From Candidatus Methylobacter oryzae (lineage in GTDB: Bacteria; Pseudomonadota; Gammaproteobacteria; Methylococcales; Methylomonadaceae): a DNA stretch of 64,000 nucleotides. Both the position numbers and the translations under genes were made by a program. This document shows, in pieces, positions 51,032-60,200 of the stretch (position 1 is the first letter of the stretch; every line of letters starts with the position of its first letter). A model generated the notes under the pieces. It made no database searches, was not told the origin of the DNA, and saw only the letters and a list, made by a program, of their open reading frames with translations. The stretch spans positions 1 through 64,000 of the forward strand of contig NZ_RYFG02000103.1 in assembly GCF_003994235.2 (NCBI RefSeq), written 5' to 3'.

Positions 51032-53455
51032 TTATGCCAATCTGGGAAAACACCACGCCGCAAGCCCATACAAACCCACCGCCAGAAAGATCAATACGGT
51101 AAAGCCGAACTGCATCGCAATCAGCGTTGCCAGTATTGCGCTGATCACCGAGGCGCAGCCGTTGATGCCCCAGGCCCAGGGTATCAGCGCCGGATTCGTC
51201 CGGCTGATTTTAGCCAGTGCCACCGGAAACGGCATGCCCATGCAAAAGCCTAGCGGCGCTATCAGAATCACTGAAAACAAGTAGCGGCTCAAACTGCCGG
51301 TCTTCAGTAAAAATTCGGCGATGGTTCCAAAGCCCAACGCATAGTTAACGCTAAGCAGGGCAATGACCCCTATCGGCAGCATAAGTATCGGCGTCTCCGT
51401 GCCGGCTGTCAGCCGGGTTGAAAAATAGCTGCCGGCGCCGGCGGATAATAAAAACGTACTTAGCACGACGGTAATCGCGTAAAGCGGATGGTGCAGGATC
51501 AGCATAAATTTCTGGATGAACGCGATTTCGATAAACAAAAAAGCCAGGCCCAGGCAGAAAAAATACGCCAACAAGGGTAGATGGTTTCCTGAGTCCGGCT
51601 CGATGCCGAGCTTGTTTTTCCAAAGCCGCAACGGTAATACTATCAATAGCAGGCTGGCCAGTACCGCTTGTACTAAGGCGGCGATTAGCAATAGATAGCC
51701 GCTTTCGAGTAAAAAGCTGCCGCCGCTTGCCATTAACGAGCTTATTTCCGGCAGGGTGCGCCATTTAAAAAAATGGAACAGGTAAGGTTTGTCGTCTGTT
51801 GCCGGTTCGATATTGAATTTATAAGCGTCGATAAATGCCTGGCTCCGATCGCCCAATAAAGCCGTTGCGGCCCGGTACAGGTAAGGTTGCTGCTGGACAT
51901 TAAAACGATTGGCTTCCTGCTCCGTTATGCCGGGATAGTAAACCGGGTCGAAGCTGCGTTCGTTGCAGAATTGTTTTAAACGGGCTATCTCGTCGGCGGA
52001 AATAATGCCGCGTTTCACCAGCAGGGTGCTGGTTTGCCAGCCGCGAATCATGACGATCTGCTGCCGGGGTTGAGCAATACCGGCTGTTTTCAATGCGCCG
52101 ATAACGGTCGCCAACAGTTTGGCTTCGTCGCGCGGCGGGATTTTAATCCAGCGGGTAATGCTCAGATAACCGTCCGGGCTGACGTGGCGCAGATATTCCC
52201 GTACCGCCTGTTCGGTATAAAGGTAATTCTCTGCCATTGAATAAAGCCCGGCCGCCGATGCGCCGAACGCATCCAGCAATGAAAGATTGACCAGGTTGTA
52301 GGTTTTGCCGGTTGCGGCAAGGTAGCCGCGGGCTTCGTCGACATGAACGTCAACATGGGCGCTCGAATAAAGATAACCGGTAAAGCCGGCGTATTTGCGC
52401 TGAACCAGCTCGACGATTTGCGGATTCAGTTCGACCGCATCGATATGCTTAATCGCATGATAATTGGCCTGTAATACGTCGCTGCCGGTTCCGGCGCCGA
52501 GGATCAGGACGTCGGCGTGTCGTTTCAGGTGATAGGGCAGGGCCGACGTGGTTTGATCCAGGTAGCCGAGCGTTTGCGGGTTGCCGTCGTAGCGGGTGAT
52601 TGCGGTCATATTGTCCGCGTCGGTAAATACGGCCAGTTGTTCCGGCGGTTCTGTTGCTGCATTAAGGCTTAGGCCGGGCGCATGGCGTAGCGGAGTCGTG
52701 CCGCTTTTGACGATGTCGATCAAGCCCAGCGGGCTGGAATAGCGGCCGATGATTTGGGTGCCGGGCAGTTGCAGTAATTGGTTCAGGGTTTTGTAGGGCG
52801 AAACTTTCAGCGCTATCGAAGCCGAAGGCGTGATGATCGCGGTCAAGCCGATGATAACGGACAGCATGACCCAGGGTTTCGAACGCTCTAAATCATGGCT
52901 CGATACCAGCAGCGTCGCCACGACTCCCGATAGCATCAGCACCGTCAATATTTTTTCGGGAAACAGCAAGAACAGCAGCAACATAATGCCGATACTGCCG
53001 ATGCCGGCGCCGGACAAATCGGCCGCATAAATCGACGATACCCGGTCTTTATAGCGGTAAAGCGCCAAGCCGGCAACATTGGCCGTAAAAAAGAAAGGTA
53101 AGGCCAGGATCAGGTAAATGCTGCACAAATTCCATAGTTGCATCGGCGTCCACAGCATTTCCGCCGGATTAAACGGGATGTACTGGGCCAGCAAAAAACA
53201 CATCGGCGCCGAGCAGCTGAACAGCAGCATATTGGCCATTGTCCAGGTCGGGAACAGCTTTACCAGCCGGTCGCGGTTCAGCGCCAGGAACACGCCGCTG
53301 ACGCCGTAACCCAACAGCGCCAGGCTGATCATCATATAAGCGAAATGATGCCATTGAATAATCGAAAACAAGCGCATCAATAACACTTCGTAGGCCAGGG
53401 CTGATGCCGAAATAATCGCGACGGCGGCCAACAGCGGTAAGTGCGGTTTCATCAT
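51032..53455 (-). CDS. Spermidine-synthase-like integral membrane protein
   Basis: 807 aa. Many helices in the first 230 residues and again after about residue 590; in the middle a SAM-dependent methyltransferase-like fold with VLILGAGTGSDVLQA and AVELNPQIVELV, as in spermidine synthases. These fused polyamine-synthase/membrane proteins occur in many bacteria; the reaction is not known. The first two codons are both Met, so the true start is uncertain by one residue. Single gene. Confidence 0.85.
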   Translation of the reverse strand: MMKPHLPLLAAVAIISASALAYEVLLMRLFSIIQWHHFAYMMISLALLGYGVSGVFLALNRDRLVKLFPTWTMANMLLFSCSAPMCFLLAQYIPFNPAEMLWTPMQLWNLCSIYLILALPFFFTANVAGLALYRYKDRVSSIYAADLSGAGIGSIGIMLLLFLLFPEKILTVLMLSGVVATLLVSSHDLERSKPWVMLSVIIGLTAIITPSASIALKVSPYKTLNQLLQLPGTQIIGRYSSPLGLIDIVKSGTTPLRHAPGLSLNAATEPPEQLAVFTDADNMTAITRYDGNPQTLGYLDQTTSALPYHLKRHADVLILGAGTGSDVLQANYHAIKHIDAVELNPQIVELVQRKYAGFTGYLYSSAHVDVHVDEARGYLAATGKTYNLVNLSLLDAFGASAAGLYSMAENYLYTEQAVREYLRHVSPDGYLSITRWIKIPPRDEAKLLATVIGALKTAGIAQPRQQIVMIRGWQTSTLLVKRGIISADEIARLKQFCNERSFDPVYYPGITEQEANRFNVQQQPYLYRAATALLGDRSQAFIDAYKFNIEPATDDKPYLFHFFKWRTLPEISSLMASGGSFLLESGYLLLIAALVQAVLASLLLIVLPLRLWKNKLGIEPDSGNHLPLLAYFFCLGLAFLFIEIAFIQKFMLILHHPLYAITVVLSTFLLSAGAGSYFSTRLTAGTETPILMLPIGVIALLSVNYALGFGTIAEFLLKTGSLSRYLFSVILIAPLGFCMGMPFPVALAKISRTNPALIPWAWGINGCASVISAILATLIAMQFGFTVLIFLAVGLYGLAAWCFPRLA

Positions 53456-53483
53456 TTCTCCTTTAATGATAGGAAATCGTTTT

Positions 53484-53662
53484 GTCCACGGAAAGCACGA
53501 AAGTTTTCAAAACGATACAAAAATACAACCAAGTCGTAACTACTCTACATATATCTAATAGGACACGGATGACACGGATAGGGCGGATTTACACGGATTT
53601 TTAACTCTAACCGTCCGATGACGCTTTTTTAAAATCCGTGATGATCCGTTTAATCCGTGTTC
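53484..53662. repeat. Half-palindrome plus ATCCGTG repeat cluster
   Basis: 53484-53503 is a half copy of the GTCCACGAAAAGCACGAAA family (TCCACGGAAAGCACGAAA). 53561-53662 carries GACACGGATGACACGGAT on one side and AATCCGTGATGATCCG with TTAATCCGTGTTC on the other, which pair to form a hairpin. No gene is inside the 245-bp gap. Confidence 0.75.
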
Positions 53663-53700
53663 TATTTCTCTTTTCGCTGAATAGTTACAGCAAATCCTTA

Positions 53701-54438
53701 TTAATGCCTGCCGGTCAGCGGCACGAAATTGACCGGCAGGATTTGCCGGGTGCCGATTTTTCCGTCGGCGTCTTTAGTCACCAACACTAGGTATTGCGTC
53801 ATAAATGGGGCGCCGACCGGGATGACCATACGGCCGCCGGGTTTTAGCTGCTTGATCAGCGGCGGCGGTATATGGCTCGCAACGGCGGTAACGACAATCG
53901 CATCGAAAGGCGCGGCTTCTTCCCAGCCGTAATAGCCGTCGCCGGTGCGGGTGTGGACGGTATCGTAACCGGCGCGCTTGAGGTTGGCGGACGCCCACTT
54001 TGCCAGCGGCTCAATAATTTCGATCGTGTAGACGTTATCGGCAAGTTCGGCGAGCATCGCCGCCTGATAACCGGAACCGGTGCCGACTTCCAGAACCCGG
54101 CCGGATTTATTCAGTTTCAGCAGGTCGGTCATAATCGCGACGATCAGCGGCTGGGAAATCGTTTGTCCGTAGCCGATAGGGAGGGGCCGGTTCGCATAAG
54201 CAAAAGGCCGCTCGGCATCGGGCACGAACTCATGCCGGGGGACTTTCAGCAAGGCTTCTATAACCCGCTGGTCAAGCGATTCGCTATCCAAATAGCCGCG
54301 AGTTCCCGCCGTTTCGGTTTTGATAGCGGTTACCAATGCGTGACGCTGCCGTGCGAAATCGTTTTCGGCTATGGCGCAGGCGGAAAAAAACAGCAAAACG
54401 ATACCGCTAACCACAAGCCGGAATATCGGATGTTTCAT
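53701..54438 (-). CDS. pcm: Protein-L-isoaspartate O-methyltransferase, exported form
   Basis: 245 aa. SAM-binding motif LEVGTGSGYQAAMLAEL follows YGQTISQPLIVAIMTDLL, and GGRMVIPVG closes the core, all characteristic of PCMT. It methylates isoaspartyl residues for repair of aged proteins. The hydrophobic N-terminus (IFRLVVSGIVLLFFSACAIAE) is a signal sequence and FSAC could be a lipobox, so this copy probably works in the periplasm, unlike the cytosolic PCMT near surE. Confidence 0.9.
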   Translation of the reverse strand: MKHPIFRLVVSGIVLLFFSACAIAENDFARQRHALVTAIKTETAGTRGYLDSESLDQRVIEALLKVPRHEFVPDAERPFAYANRPLPIGYGQTISQPLIVAIMTDLLKLNKSGRVLEVGTGSGYQAAMLAELADNVYTIEIIEPLAKWASANLKRAGYDTVHTRTGDGYYGWEEAAPFDAIVVTAVASHIPPPLIKQLKPGGRMVIPVGAPFMTQYLVLVTKDADGKIGTRQILPVNFVPLTGRH

Positions 54439-54655
54439 GTTCGCAACCTCCTGATTTTATAGAGCAAGAGTTGGCTGTAAGGCTTGGAGTTTAAAGCAAC
54501 GGAAAGTTATTTGTCTGTAAGTCTTTTCTACAATTGCCAGGCGTTCGCGATAGGTTTATGGTTTAGGCGGGGCGCGGTTTTTTCGCTATTTGGCTATTTT
54601 CATGGCTCTTCCAGCTTCAGGACCGGCAACGACAATTTTATTTTTGAGGTGATCA

Positions 54656-55213
54656 ATGAGCCCAATCAAGCAGCTTGCTATTATCCCTATAATTTCCAGC
54701 ATCTTTTTTACGACAGCCGCGCTGGCTGAAGGAGAGCAAAACATGACTTTGAGCCTCAAATCGGCTGACTTTGCCGATCAGGGAGAAATGCCGAAGACAT
54801 TCACCTGCGACGGTAACGACACTTCGCCGGCTTTAAGCTGGTCCGGAGTGCCGCAAAATGCGAAGAGCCTGGTGTTGATCGTCGACGATCCGGATGCGCC
54901 GGACCCTGCCAAACCTAAAATGACCTGGGTTCACTGGGTGCTTTATAACATTCCGCCGACAGCAACAGAACTGCCTCGGTCCGTTGCGGTAAGGGATTTG
55001 CCGGCGGGTACGCTGCAAGGCAAAAACGACTGGAAACAGACAGGTTATCGCGGCCCTTGTCCGCCCACCGGCCGGCATCGCTACTTTCATAAACTTTATG
55101 CGTTGAATATCGAGTTGCCCGATTTGCACCAGCCGAAGAAGAGCGAGCTGGAAAAAGCGATGGAAGGGCATGTGATCGAACATGCGGAATTGATTGGCAC
55201 TTATCAGCATTAG
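54656..55213 (+). CDS. YbhB/YbcL-type PEBP family protein, exported
   Basis: 185 aa with a signal peptide (cut near LAE). SADFADQGEMPKTFTCDGND, PALSWSGVPQNAKSL and VLIVDDPDAPDP with HWVLYNIP are the PEBP (Raf kinase inhibitor-like) signature, and YRGPCPPTGRHRYFHKLYAL is complete. Family members bind phosphoryl ligands. The start has a GAGGTGATCA site just before it. An internal ATG after the signal would give a cytoplasmic form. Confidence 0.92.
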   Translation: MSPIKQLAIIPIISSIFFTTAALAEGEQNMTLSLKSADFADQGEMPKTFTCDGNDTSPALSWSGVPQNAKSLVLIVDDPDAPDPAKPKMTWVHWVLYNIPPTATELPRSVAVRDLPAGTLQGKNDWKQTGYRGPCPPTGRHRYFHKLYALNIELPDLHQPKKSELEKAMEGHVIEHAELIGTYQH

Positions 55214-55736
55214 TTTGGATTGACGGCATCGGCAGGATGTTTATTAGTACGAAACATCATTTTCCGGGCTTTGTCTTTAGGACTCTCGGCAGATTACGAG
55301 CGATTGCCTCTTTTGATAAAGACGGGCGAAGGATAAAACAGTGAAAAAGCCCGGATAATATGAACGGCACAGCTTAACTTTGACTTATACCCAAAGGGCA
55401 TAAGTTTCGTTTGAGCAGACAAGCTGCCCAACTCATCTTTAATATTAGCCGGACTAAACGCTGGGAGGACAATTGGCTTAACACCGTAGCGTTCGGTGGG
55501 GCGCGAACCGCACGGAGAGAAAGCGCGGTATCCGGGGAATGCTCTACATCTTTGGGCCACGGTTTAGCCGTTCAAAGCCGGCTGTGGACGTTTGGCGACC
55601 GGGTTGCTTGAGCCGTAACAGCCCAGGGATGAGCTGTTACGGCGGCCAAAACTTATTGGACGATTAATCCATGCGGCGTAAACCATTGAGAAAAATAGAA
55701 CCGACCGCGATTGTAATAACAGATAACGGGCTCTTT
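55214..55736. other. Gene-free stretch with repeats
   Basis: 520 bp with no gene I can support. It contains one copy of the CCCAAAGGGCATAAGT...TTGAGC repeat at 55384-55440 and a hairpin with GCCGTAACAG/CTGTTACGGC near 55611-55642. Confidence 0.6.
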
Positions 55737-58136
55737 TTACGCGACCGGAAAACCCTCGCTTATTAAATCATCCTGTTCGATCGGCAATGTAATCGTGAAC
55801 GTTGAGCCAACACCGGCAACGCTGCTCACGTCAATCGTACCATGATGTTTCGCGATAATCCCCCATGCAATTGAAAGGCCAAGACCGGTGCCTTGCCCTA
55901 TCGGCTTGGTCGTATAAAAAGGTTCAAAAATCCGTTTGAGGTTTTCCTGAGCAATGCCGGAACCCGTATCGGCGATTAAAACCTGAATCGCAGAATGATC
56001 CGTTGGGCATATGCGGGTAGTGATGGCAATTTCTCCCCGTCCTTCAATAGAGTGCGCCGCATTAACCAGCAAATTCATAAAGACCTGGTTAAGTTGCGAA
56101 GCAAAGCATCGAATTAACGGTAAATCGTTACTATAGTTTTTGGTCACGACGCATTTATATTTGAGCTCATTTCTAACGATGTTCAGCGTCGAGTCGAGTC
56201 CTTTATGCAAATCGACTATTTGCCATTCCCCGCCGTCGGCACGGGAAAAATTTCTCAAATCGTCCACAATCGATTTCATGCGCATTAAACCGTCTTTCGA
56301 TTCGGCGATCAGCTCGAAAATATCGGACTGCAAATATTCAAAGTCTTTTTCGGCCGCCGATGCAACAACGTCGCCGGGCCGGGCATTGGCGCGATAAGCG
56401 GCGGTTATTTCCAGAATATCTTTAATATAGCCGTCAAAAGCGCCAAGGTTGGCATAAACAAAAGCGATGGGAGTGTTCAATTCATGGGCGATGCCGGCCG
56501 CCAACTGGCCTATTGCGGACATTTTTTCCGTCTGCAATAACTGGCTTTTGGCCTCGGCCAACTGGAGGATACTTTCTTCGTATCGCTTGCGCTCGGTAAT
56601 ATCCCGTAGCGCCGCCGCGATTAACACCCCTTTGGAGGTTTCGATAGGACTGAGGCTAACCTCGACCGGAATGTTTCGGCCGCCATTGGTTTTAACGAAA
56701 AGCTCCTGCCGCCTGCTCGCCGGTGCGGCCTGGGCATTCGTATCATTACGGAATTGATTGTATATCCGGCCCGATTCATCGGTTAACAGAATACCGACCG
56801 CTTTCCCCAACAGCTCGTCCTTGGCGTAGCCCAGCAAATCCACGGCTTGACGATTAATCATGTTAATTGAATCGTTGCCGTCTACGATGACCATGGGGTC
56901 CGGCGTCGATTCGAGCAAAGCGCGAAATTGCATTTCCCGCTCCCGCAGTTCCGTCTCATCCGCTATGCGTTGGCTGATGTCGCTGAACAAGGCAAAGGAA
57001 TACAATATTTCATCGCTCTCGTTGTCGAAGATTGAATTGCTATCGACCAGGCACGGCAACAGGCTGCCGTCGGCGCGGTTTAATTTGACTTCCGCGCGGC
57101 GATTGCCTTGCTTTGCGCGGACGTGATCCGGAGCCATTAAATCCCGGTAAAACGTACCGGCCAATAACTGTTGATCCGTGTCCGCCGAAAGGTTGCGATC
57201 CGTAATCATTAAATCCCAGTAAAATTTACCGATCAATAACTGTTTATCCATGCCCGTCAAAACCGACATGGCGCTATTGCATTCCGTAATAACGCCGTCT
57301 CTGTCCATCATCACAAAACCTTGATTGGTTGAGTCGAGAACGGCATTGATACGGACGCGAACTTGGGCAAGTTTTCCTCCCAAATAAGTAAAGACCAAGC
57401 CGCTGAAAATCAGCAAAAACGCAACAAATGCAATAGCAACGGCAAGCACATTAGGACTGGTCGCGACGACAGGATTGTCGCCGGCAGGGTCATGAATAAA
57501 ATACGCCGCCTCCATCGCGATATAGTGCATGCTCGATATGGCTCCTCCCAATGCGCAGCCTCCCAGCAACGAGGAAACGGATCGGTTGGCGGTGCCCACC
57601 AATACGTACAAGAACGCCTTGATCAGCAAAGCCGCGATCGATAAATACACGGCCACCGCAAGAGACGCGACAAATAGCTCCGGTTTATAACGCAACATGC
57701 CGTCCAAGCGGATGGCCGCCATGCCGGCGTAGTGCATCAGCGCGATACCGGTGGCCATCACTATGCCGCCCAACACCAATCTGTTTAAGTCGACATGGGC
57801 TGTGTTAACGGTATTCAACGCCACTGCCGCGGCAAAAATACCGGGCAATACCGACAACCCGGTAATCCACGGATCGTAGCTTACCTCGCAATCGAGATGA
57901 AAAGCCAACATGCCGATGAAATGCATGGCCCAGACGCCGCCGCCAAGTATCAATGCGCCTATCGACAACCAGAGATAACGTTGTTCGCCGCGCGCCAAGC
58001 GATCAACCATTTCGAGCGAACAAAACGACGAAAAAATAGCGATCAGAACAGAAACGATCACCATTGGCACGTTATAACTGCTATTGTATGTCAGCGCTAT
58101 ATCGGGCAACGAACCCAGAAAAAAACTATCGAACAT
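55737..58136 (-). CDS. MHYT-PAS-PAS sensor histidine kinase
   Basis: 799 aa. Seven helices in the N-terminal 250 residues carry the MHYT motifs (MHFIGML, MHYAGMA, MHYIAME), which are thought to bind copper and sense oxygen, CO or NO. Two PAS-type domains follow (INAVLDSTNQGFVMMDRDG and FRALLESTPDPMVIVDGND) and then the kinase core: AAGIAHELNTPIAFVYANL with the phospho-accepting His, and GTGLGLSIAWGIIAKH. No response regulator is fused or adjacent; the nearest receiver is at 61876. Confidence 0.93.
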   Translation of the reverse strand: MFDSFFLGSLPDIALTYNSSYNVPMVIVSVLIAIFSSFCSLEMVDRLARGEQRYLWLSIGALILGGGVWAMHFIGMLAFHLDCEVSYDPWITGLSVLPGIFAAAVALNTVNTAHVDLNRLVLGGIVMATGIALMHYAGMAAIRLDGMLRYKPELFVASLAVAVYLSIAALLIKAFLYVLVGTANRSVSSLLGGCALGGAISSMHYIAMEAAYFIHDPAGDNPVVATSPNVLAVAIAFVAFLLIFSGLVFTYLGGKLAQVRVRINAVLDSTNQGFVMMDRDGVITECNSAMSVLTGMDKQLLIGKFYWDLMITDRNLSADTDQQLLAGTFYRDLMAPDHVRAKQGNRRAEVKLNRADGSLLPCLVDSNSIFDNESDEILYSFALFSDISQRIADETELREREMQFRALLESTPDPMVIVDGNDSINMINRQAVDLLGYAKDELLGKAVGILLTDESGRIYNQFRNDTNAQAAPASRRQELFVKTNGGRNIPVEVSLSPIETSKGVLIAAALRDITERKRYEESILQLAEAKSQLLQTEKMSAIGQLAAGIAHELNTPIAFVYANLGAFDGYIKDILEITAAYRANARPGDVVASAAEKDFEYLQSDIFELIAESKDGLMRMKSIVDDLRNFSRADGGEWQIVDLHKGLDSTLNIVRNELKYKCVVTKNYSNDLPLIRCFASQLNQVFMNLLVNAAHSIEGRGEIAITTRICPTDHSAIQVLIADTGSGIAQENLKRIFEPFYTTKPIGQGTGLGLSIAWGIIAKHHGTIDVSSVAGVGSTFTITLPIEQDDLISEGFPVA

Positions 58137-58214
58137 TTACTTTCCTTTTGCGATGTTGATACGCCACCGGGCTAGGCATCGCGAAAGCTCCTAGCCCGAG
58201 TGCCGCTTCCTCCG

Positions 58215-60200
58215 TCAATCTGCATCCATGTTTCGGTTCAGCACGTAGCCCACGTCGAGCACCATGCCGACGTCCCCGCTACCGAGCAAAGCGCAACCGG
58301 TCACGCCCCGAATGCCGGACAAATACCCTTGCAACGGACGAATCAGCACCTGTTGCTGACCGATCAGCTCATCCACGGACAGCGCCGCGCGCCGCCCCTC
58401 TTTACCGACCACAACGAACAAGTGTTTCAACTCGCCGCCGTCCTGTTTCAAACACTGCGCCAGGGCCGTCTCCATGCCTTGCTCTTGCCCGCCCCGGCGC
58501 AGGAACTGGATAGGCAGCACGTCGTCGGCTTCCAGCCGCAACAGGTAGCGGCCTTTATCCGCCGAAACCTGCATCAATTCTTCCCCGCCGGAACGCACGA
58601 TACGTAAGATAGCGTCGATGGGCACCACGTACTGCACCTCGCCCACGCGCACCGCCATGCCTTCCATGACCACCATCGCCAACGGCTGGGTCAGCAAAAA
58701 GCGCGTACCGCCGGACGGCAGGTTGCTCACTTTCAAATCGCCGCCCAGCAGGCGCAACTGGCTTCGGATTGCAGCGAGATCGACGCCTTCGCCTTCGCCG
58801 TTCGATAGCGCGCCAAAGCCCTCGCGCAAGGCCAGCGCGGCATCCTGGGACTCGTCGGTCCAGCCCAACTGGCGGCTGCGCTGCACGATGCGCTGCAAGT
58901 CGATGCCGGCGCCGTCGTCCTCCACGGTAATCGCGACATGATCTTCATGCTTGACCAACATCACCCGGCAAGTTCCCCGTCCGGGCTTGCCCGAAGATAC
59001 GCGCTGCTCCGGCTTTTCGATGCTCTGGGACACGCAAAAAGTCAACAGCCCGCGCAAGGCCACCTTCAGGCTGTCCAACATGCTGAAATCGAGTTCGATT
59101 TCATCGCCGACGGTCGCCAGCGCAACCTGCCGCTCATACGTTCTCGCCAGCCCGTCGATAAAAGGCGCCAACGGTTTAAGCAACAAACCGGCCGGACGCA
59201 CCCGGACAGCGAGCGCCTCCTCCTGCAAGCGGCTCAGCAAGGCCGAGTTTTGCGCTTCGAGCTGCATCAGTTTTTCCACGCTTGCCAGCCAATTTTCCAA
59301 AGTTTGCCGCACGCCGCTACGCGCCGCCAGCCAATTACCCTCTTTGCTATCCAGCTCCGACTCCACCGCGCGCACCAGATCGGACTCGAACAAACGGGTC
59401 AGCAAATGCTGCACCATGGCTTGGCCGGTGACCAGCTCGCCGATGGATTCGAGCATGTCGCCCGAAATCGTGCCCTGCATCGCCATCGAGCGGGTCGCGT
59501 CTTCTTCAGCGGACGTCAACCCTTGAACACTGCCGCTCTTGTCGTCCTGATGCTTGCCTTCCATGCGATCCGCCAGCGCCACTTCCACGCGCAAGCACCG
59601 GCCTTTCGGGTCCAACATGCTTAGCGCCTCGTTAAAGCCTACCGCGGCCAACGGACTGGAAATCAAAAAATCGAATAGCGTACAGTCGCCCTCAAATACG
59701 GTCACATTGCTGATCACCTGGGCAACGCCGGATTCCATCCAGTTCAGGAAATTGGCCGCCAATTCCTCGTCCTGGTTCAAGTCGGAACGGACAATGTAAA
59801 AGCGGTGTCCCGCTTCCAATCCTGACAATGCGTTTTTGACGCTCTCCGGCGTCAAAACCTTGTGGAACGCTTTCGGCAACCCCAAGCGCGCTTCGATATG
59901 CGCCGCCGATACCGTGCCGCTGGACGCGAACGTCGCTTCCGAAGCTTCATGCAACAATTTCTCGATCTGCGCCATATCCGGCGTTTCGCCGGCTTCGACG
60001 ACGTCCAGGATAATTTCAATGTCGCTGATGAACGACTTGGCGATATGCAGCAGCAACGCATCCGGCGCCTGCTCGCCGATTTCGGCGCGGGCAAACAGGT
60101 CGATGATCGACATGCTCAGATGCGCCGCCGTCTCCATCTCGTAGAACAGGCAGGCGTGGTAAACCTGGTTCATCAACTCGATCATGCGCGCATTGCGCAT
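58215..60200 (-). CDS. CheA-like kinase, C-terminal part (frame-split from 60016-61452)
   Basis: 661 aa as read from the ATG at 60200. Helical dimerisation region, a kinase-like HATPase region (VEDDGAGIDLQRIVQ, GGTRFLLTQPLAMVVMEG), then a CheW-like end (VGEVQYVVPIDAILRI, GCALLGSGDVGMVLDV). The usual N-box of CheA (RNAxDHG) is replaced by LLTFCVSQSIEKPEQ and the Asn is missing, so kinase activity is doubtful. The codons before the ATG are open in this frame and fit the preceding protein after removal of one base, so this is probably the second half of one gene. Confidence 0.8.
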   Translation of the reverse strand: MRNARMIELMNQVYHACLFYEMETAAHLSMSIIDLFARAEIGEQAPDALLLHIAKSFISDIEIILDVVEAGETPDMAQIEKLLHEASEATFASSGTVSAAHIEARLGLPKAFHKVLTPESVKNALSGLEAGHRFYIVRSDLNQDEELAANFLNWMESGVAQVISNVTVFEGDCTLFDFLISSPLAAVGFNEALSMLDPKGRCLRVEVALADRMEGKHQDDKSGSVQGLTSAEEDATRSMAMQGTISGDMLESIGELVTGQAMVQHLLTRLFESDLVRAVESELDSKEGNWLAARSGVRQTLENWLASVEKLMQLEAQNSALLSRLQEEALAVRVRPAGLLLKPLAPFIDGLARTYERQVALATVGDEIELDFSMLDSLKVALRGLLTFCVSQSIEKPEQRVSSGKPGRGTCRVMLVKHEDHVAITVEDDGAGIDLQRIVQRSRQLGWTDESQDAALALREGFGALSNGEGEGVDLAAIRSQLRLLGGDLKVSNLPSGGTRFLLTQPLAMVVMEGMAVRVGEVQYVVPIDAILRIVRSGGEELMQVSADKGRYLLRLEADDVLPIQFLRRGGQEQGMETALAQCLKQDGGELKHLFVVVGKEGRRAALSVDELIGQQQVLIRPLQGYLSGIRGVTGCALLGSGDVGMVLDVGYVLNRNMDAD

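Noticed and set aside
58938-59624. 228-codon plus-strand open frame within the CheA-like gene
   Set aside because: Antisense shadow of a well-supported coding region, rich in His/Gln/Arg as expected of a reverse frame.
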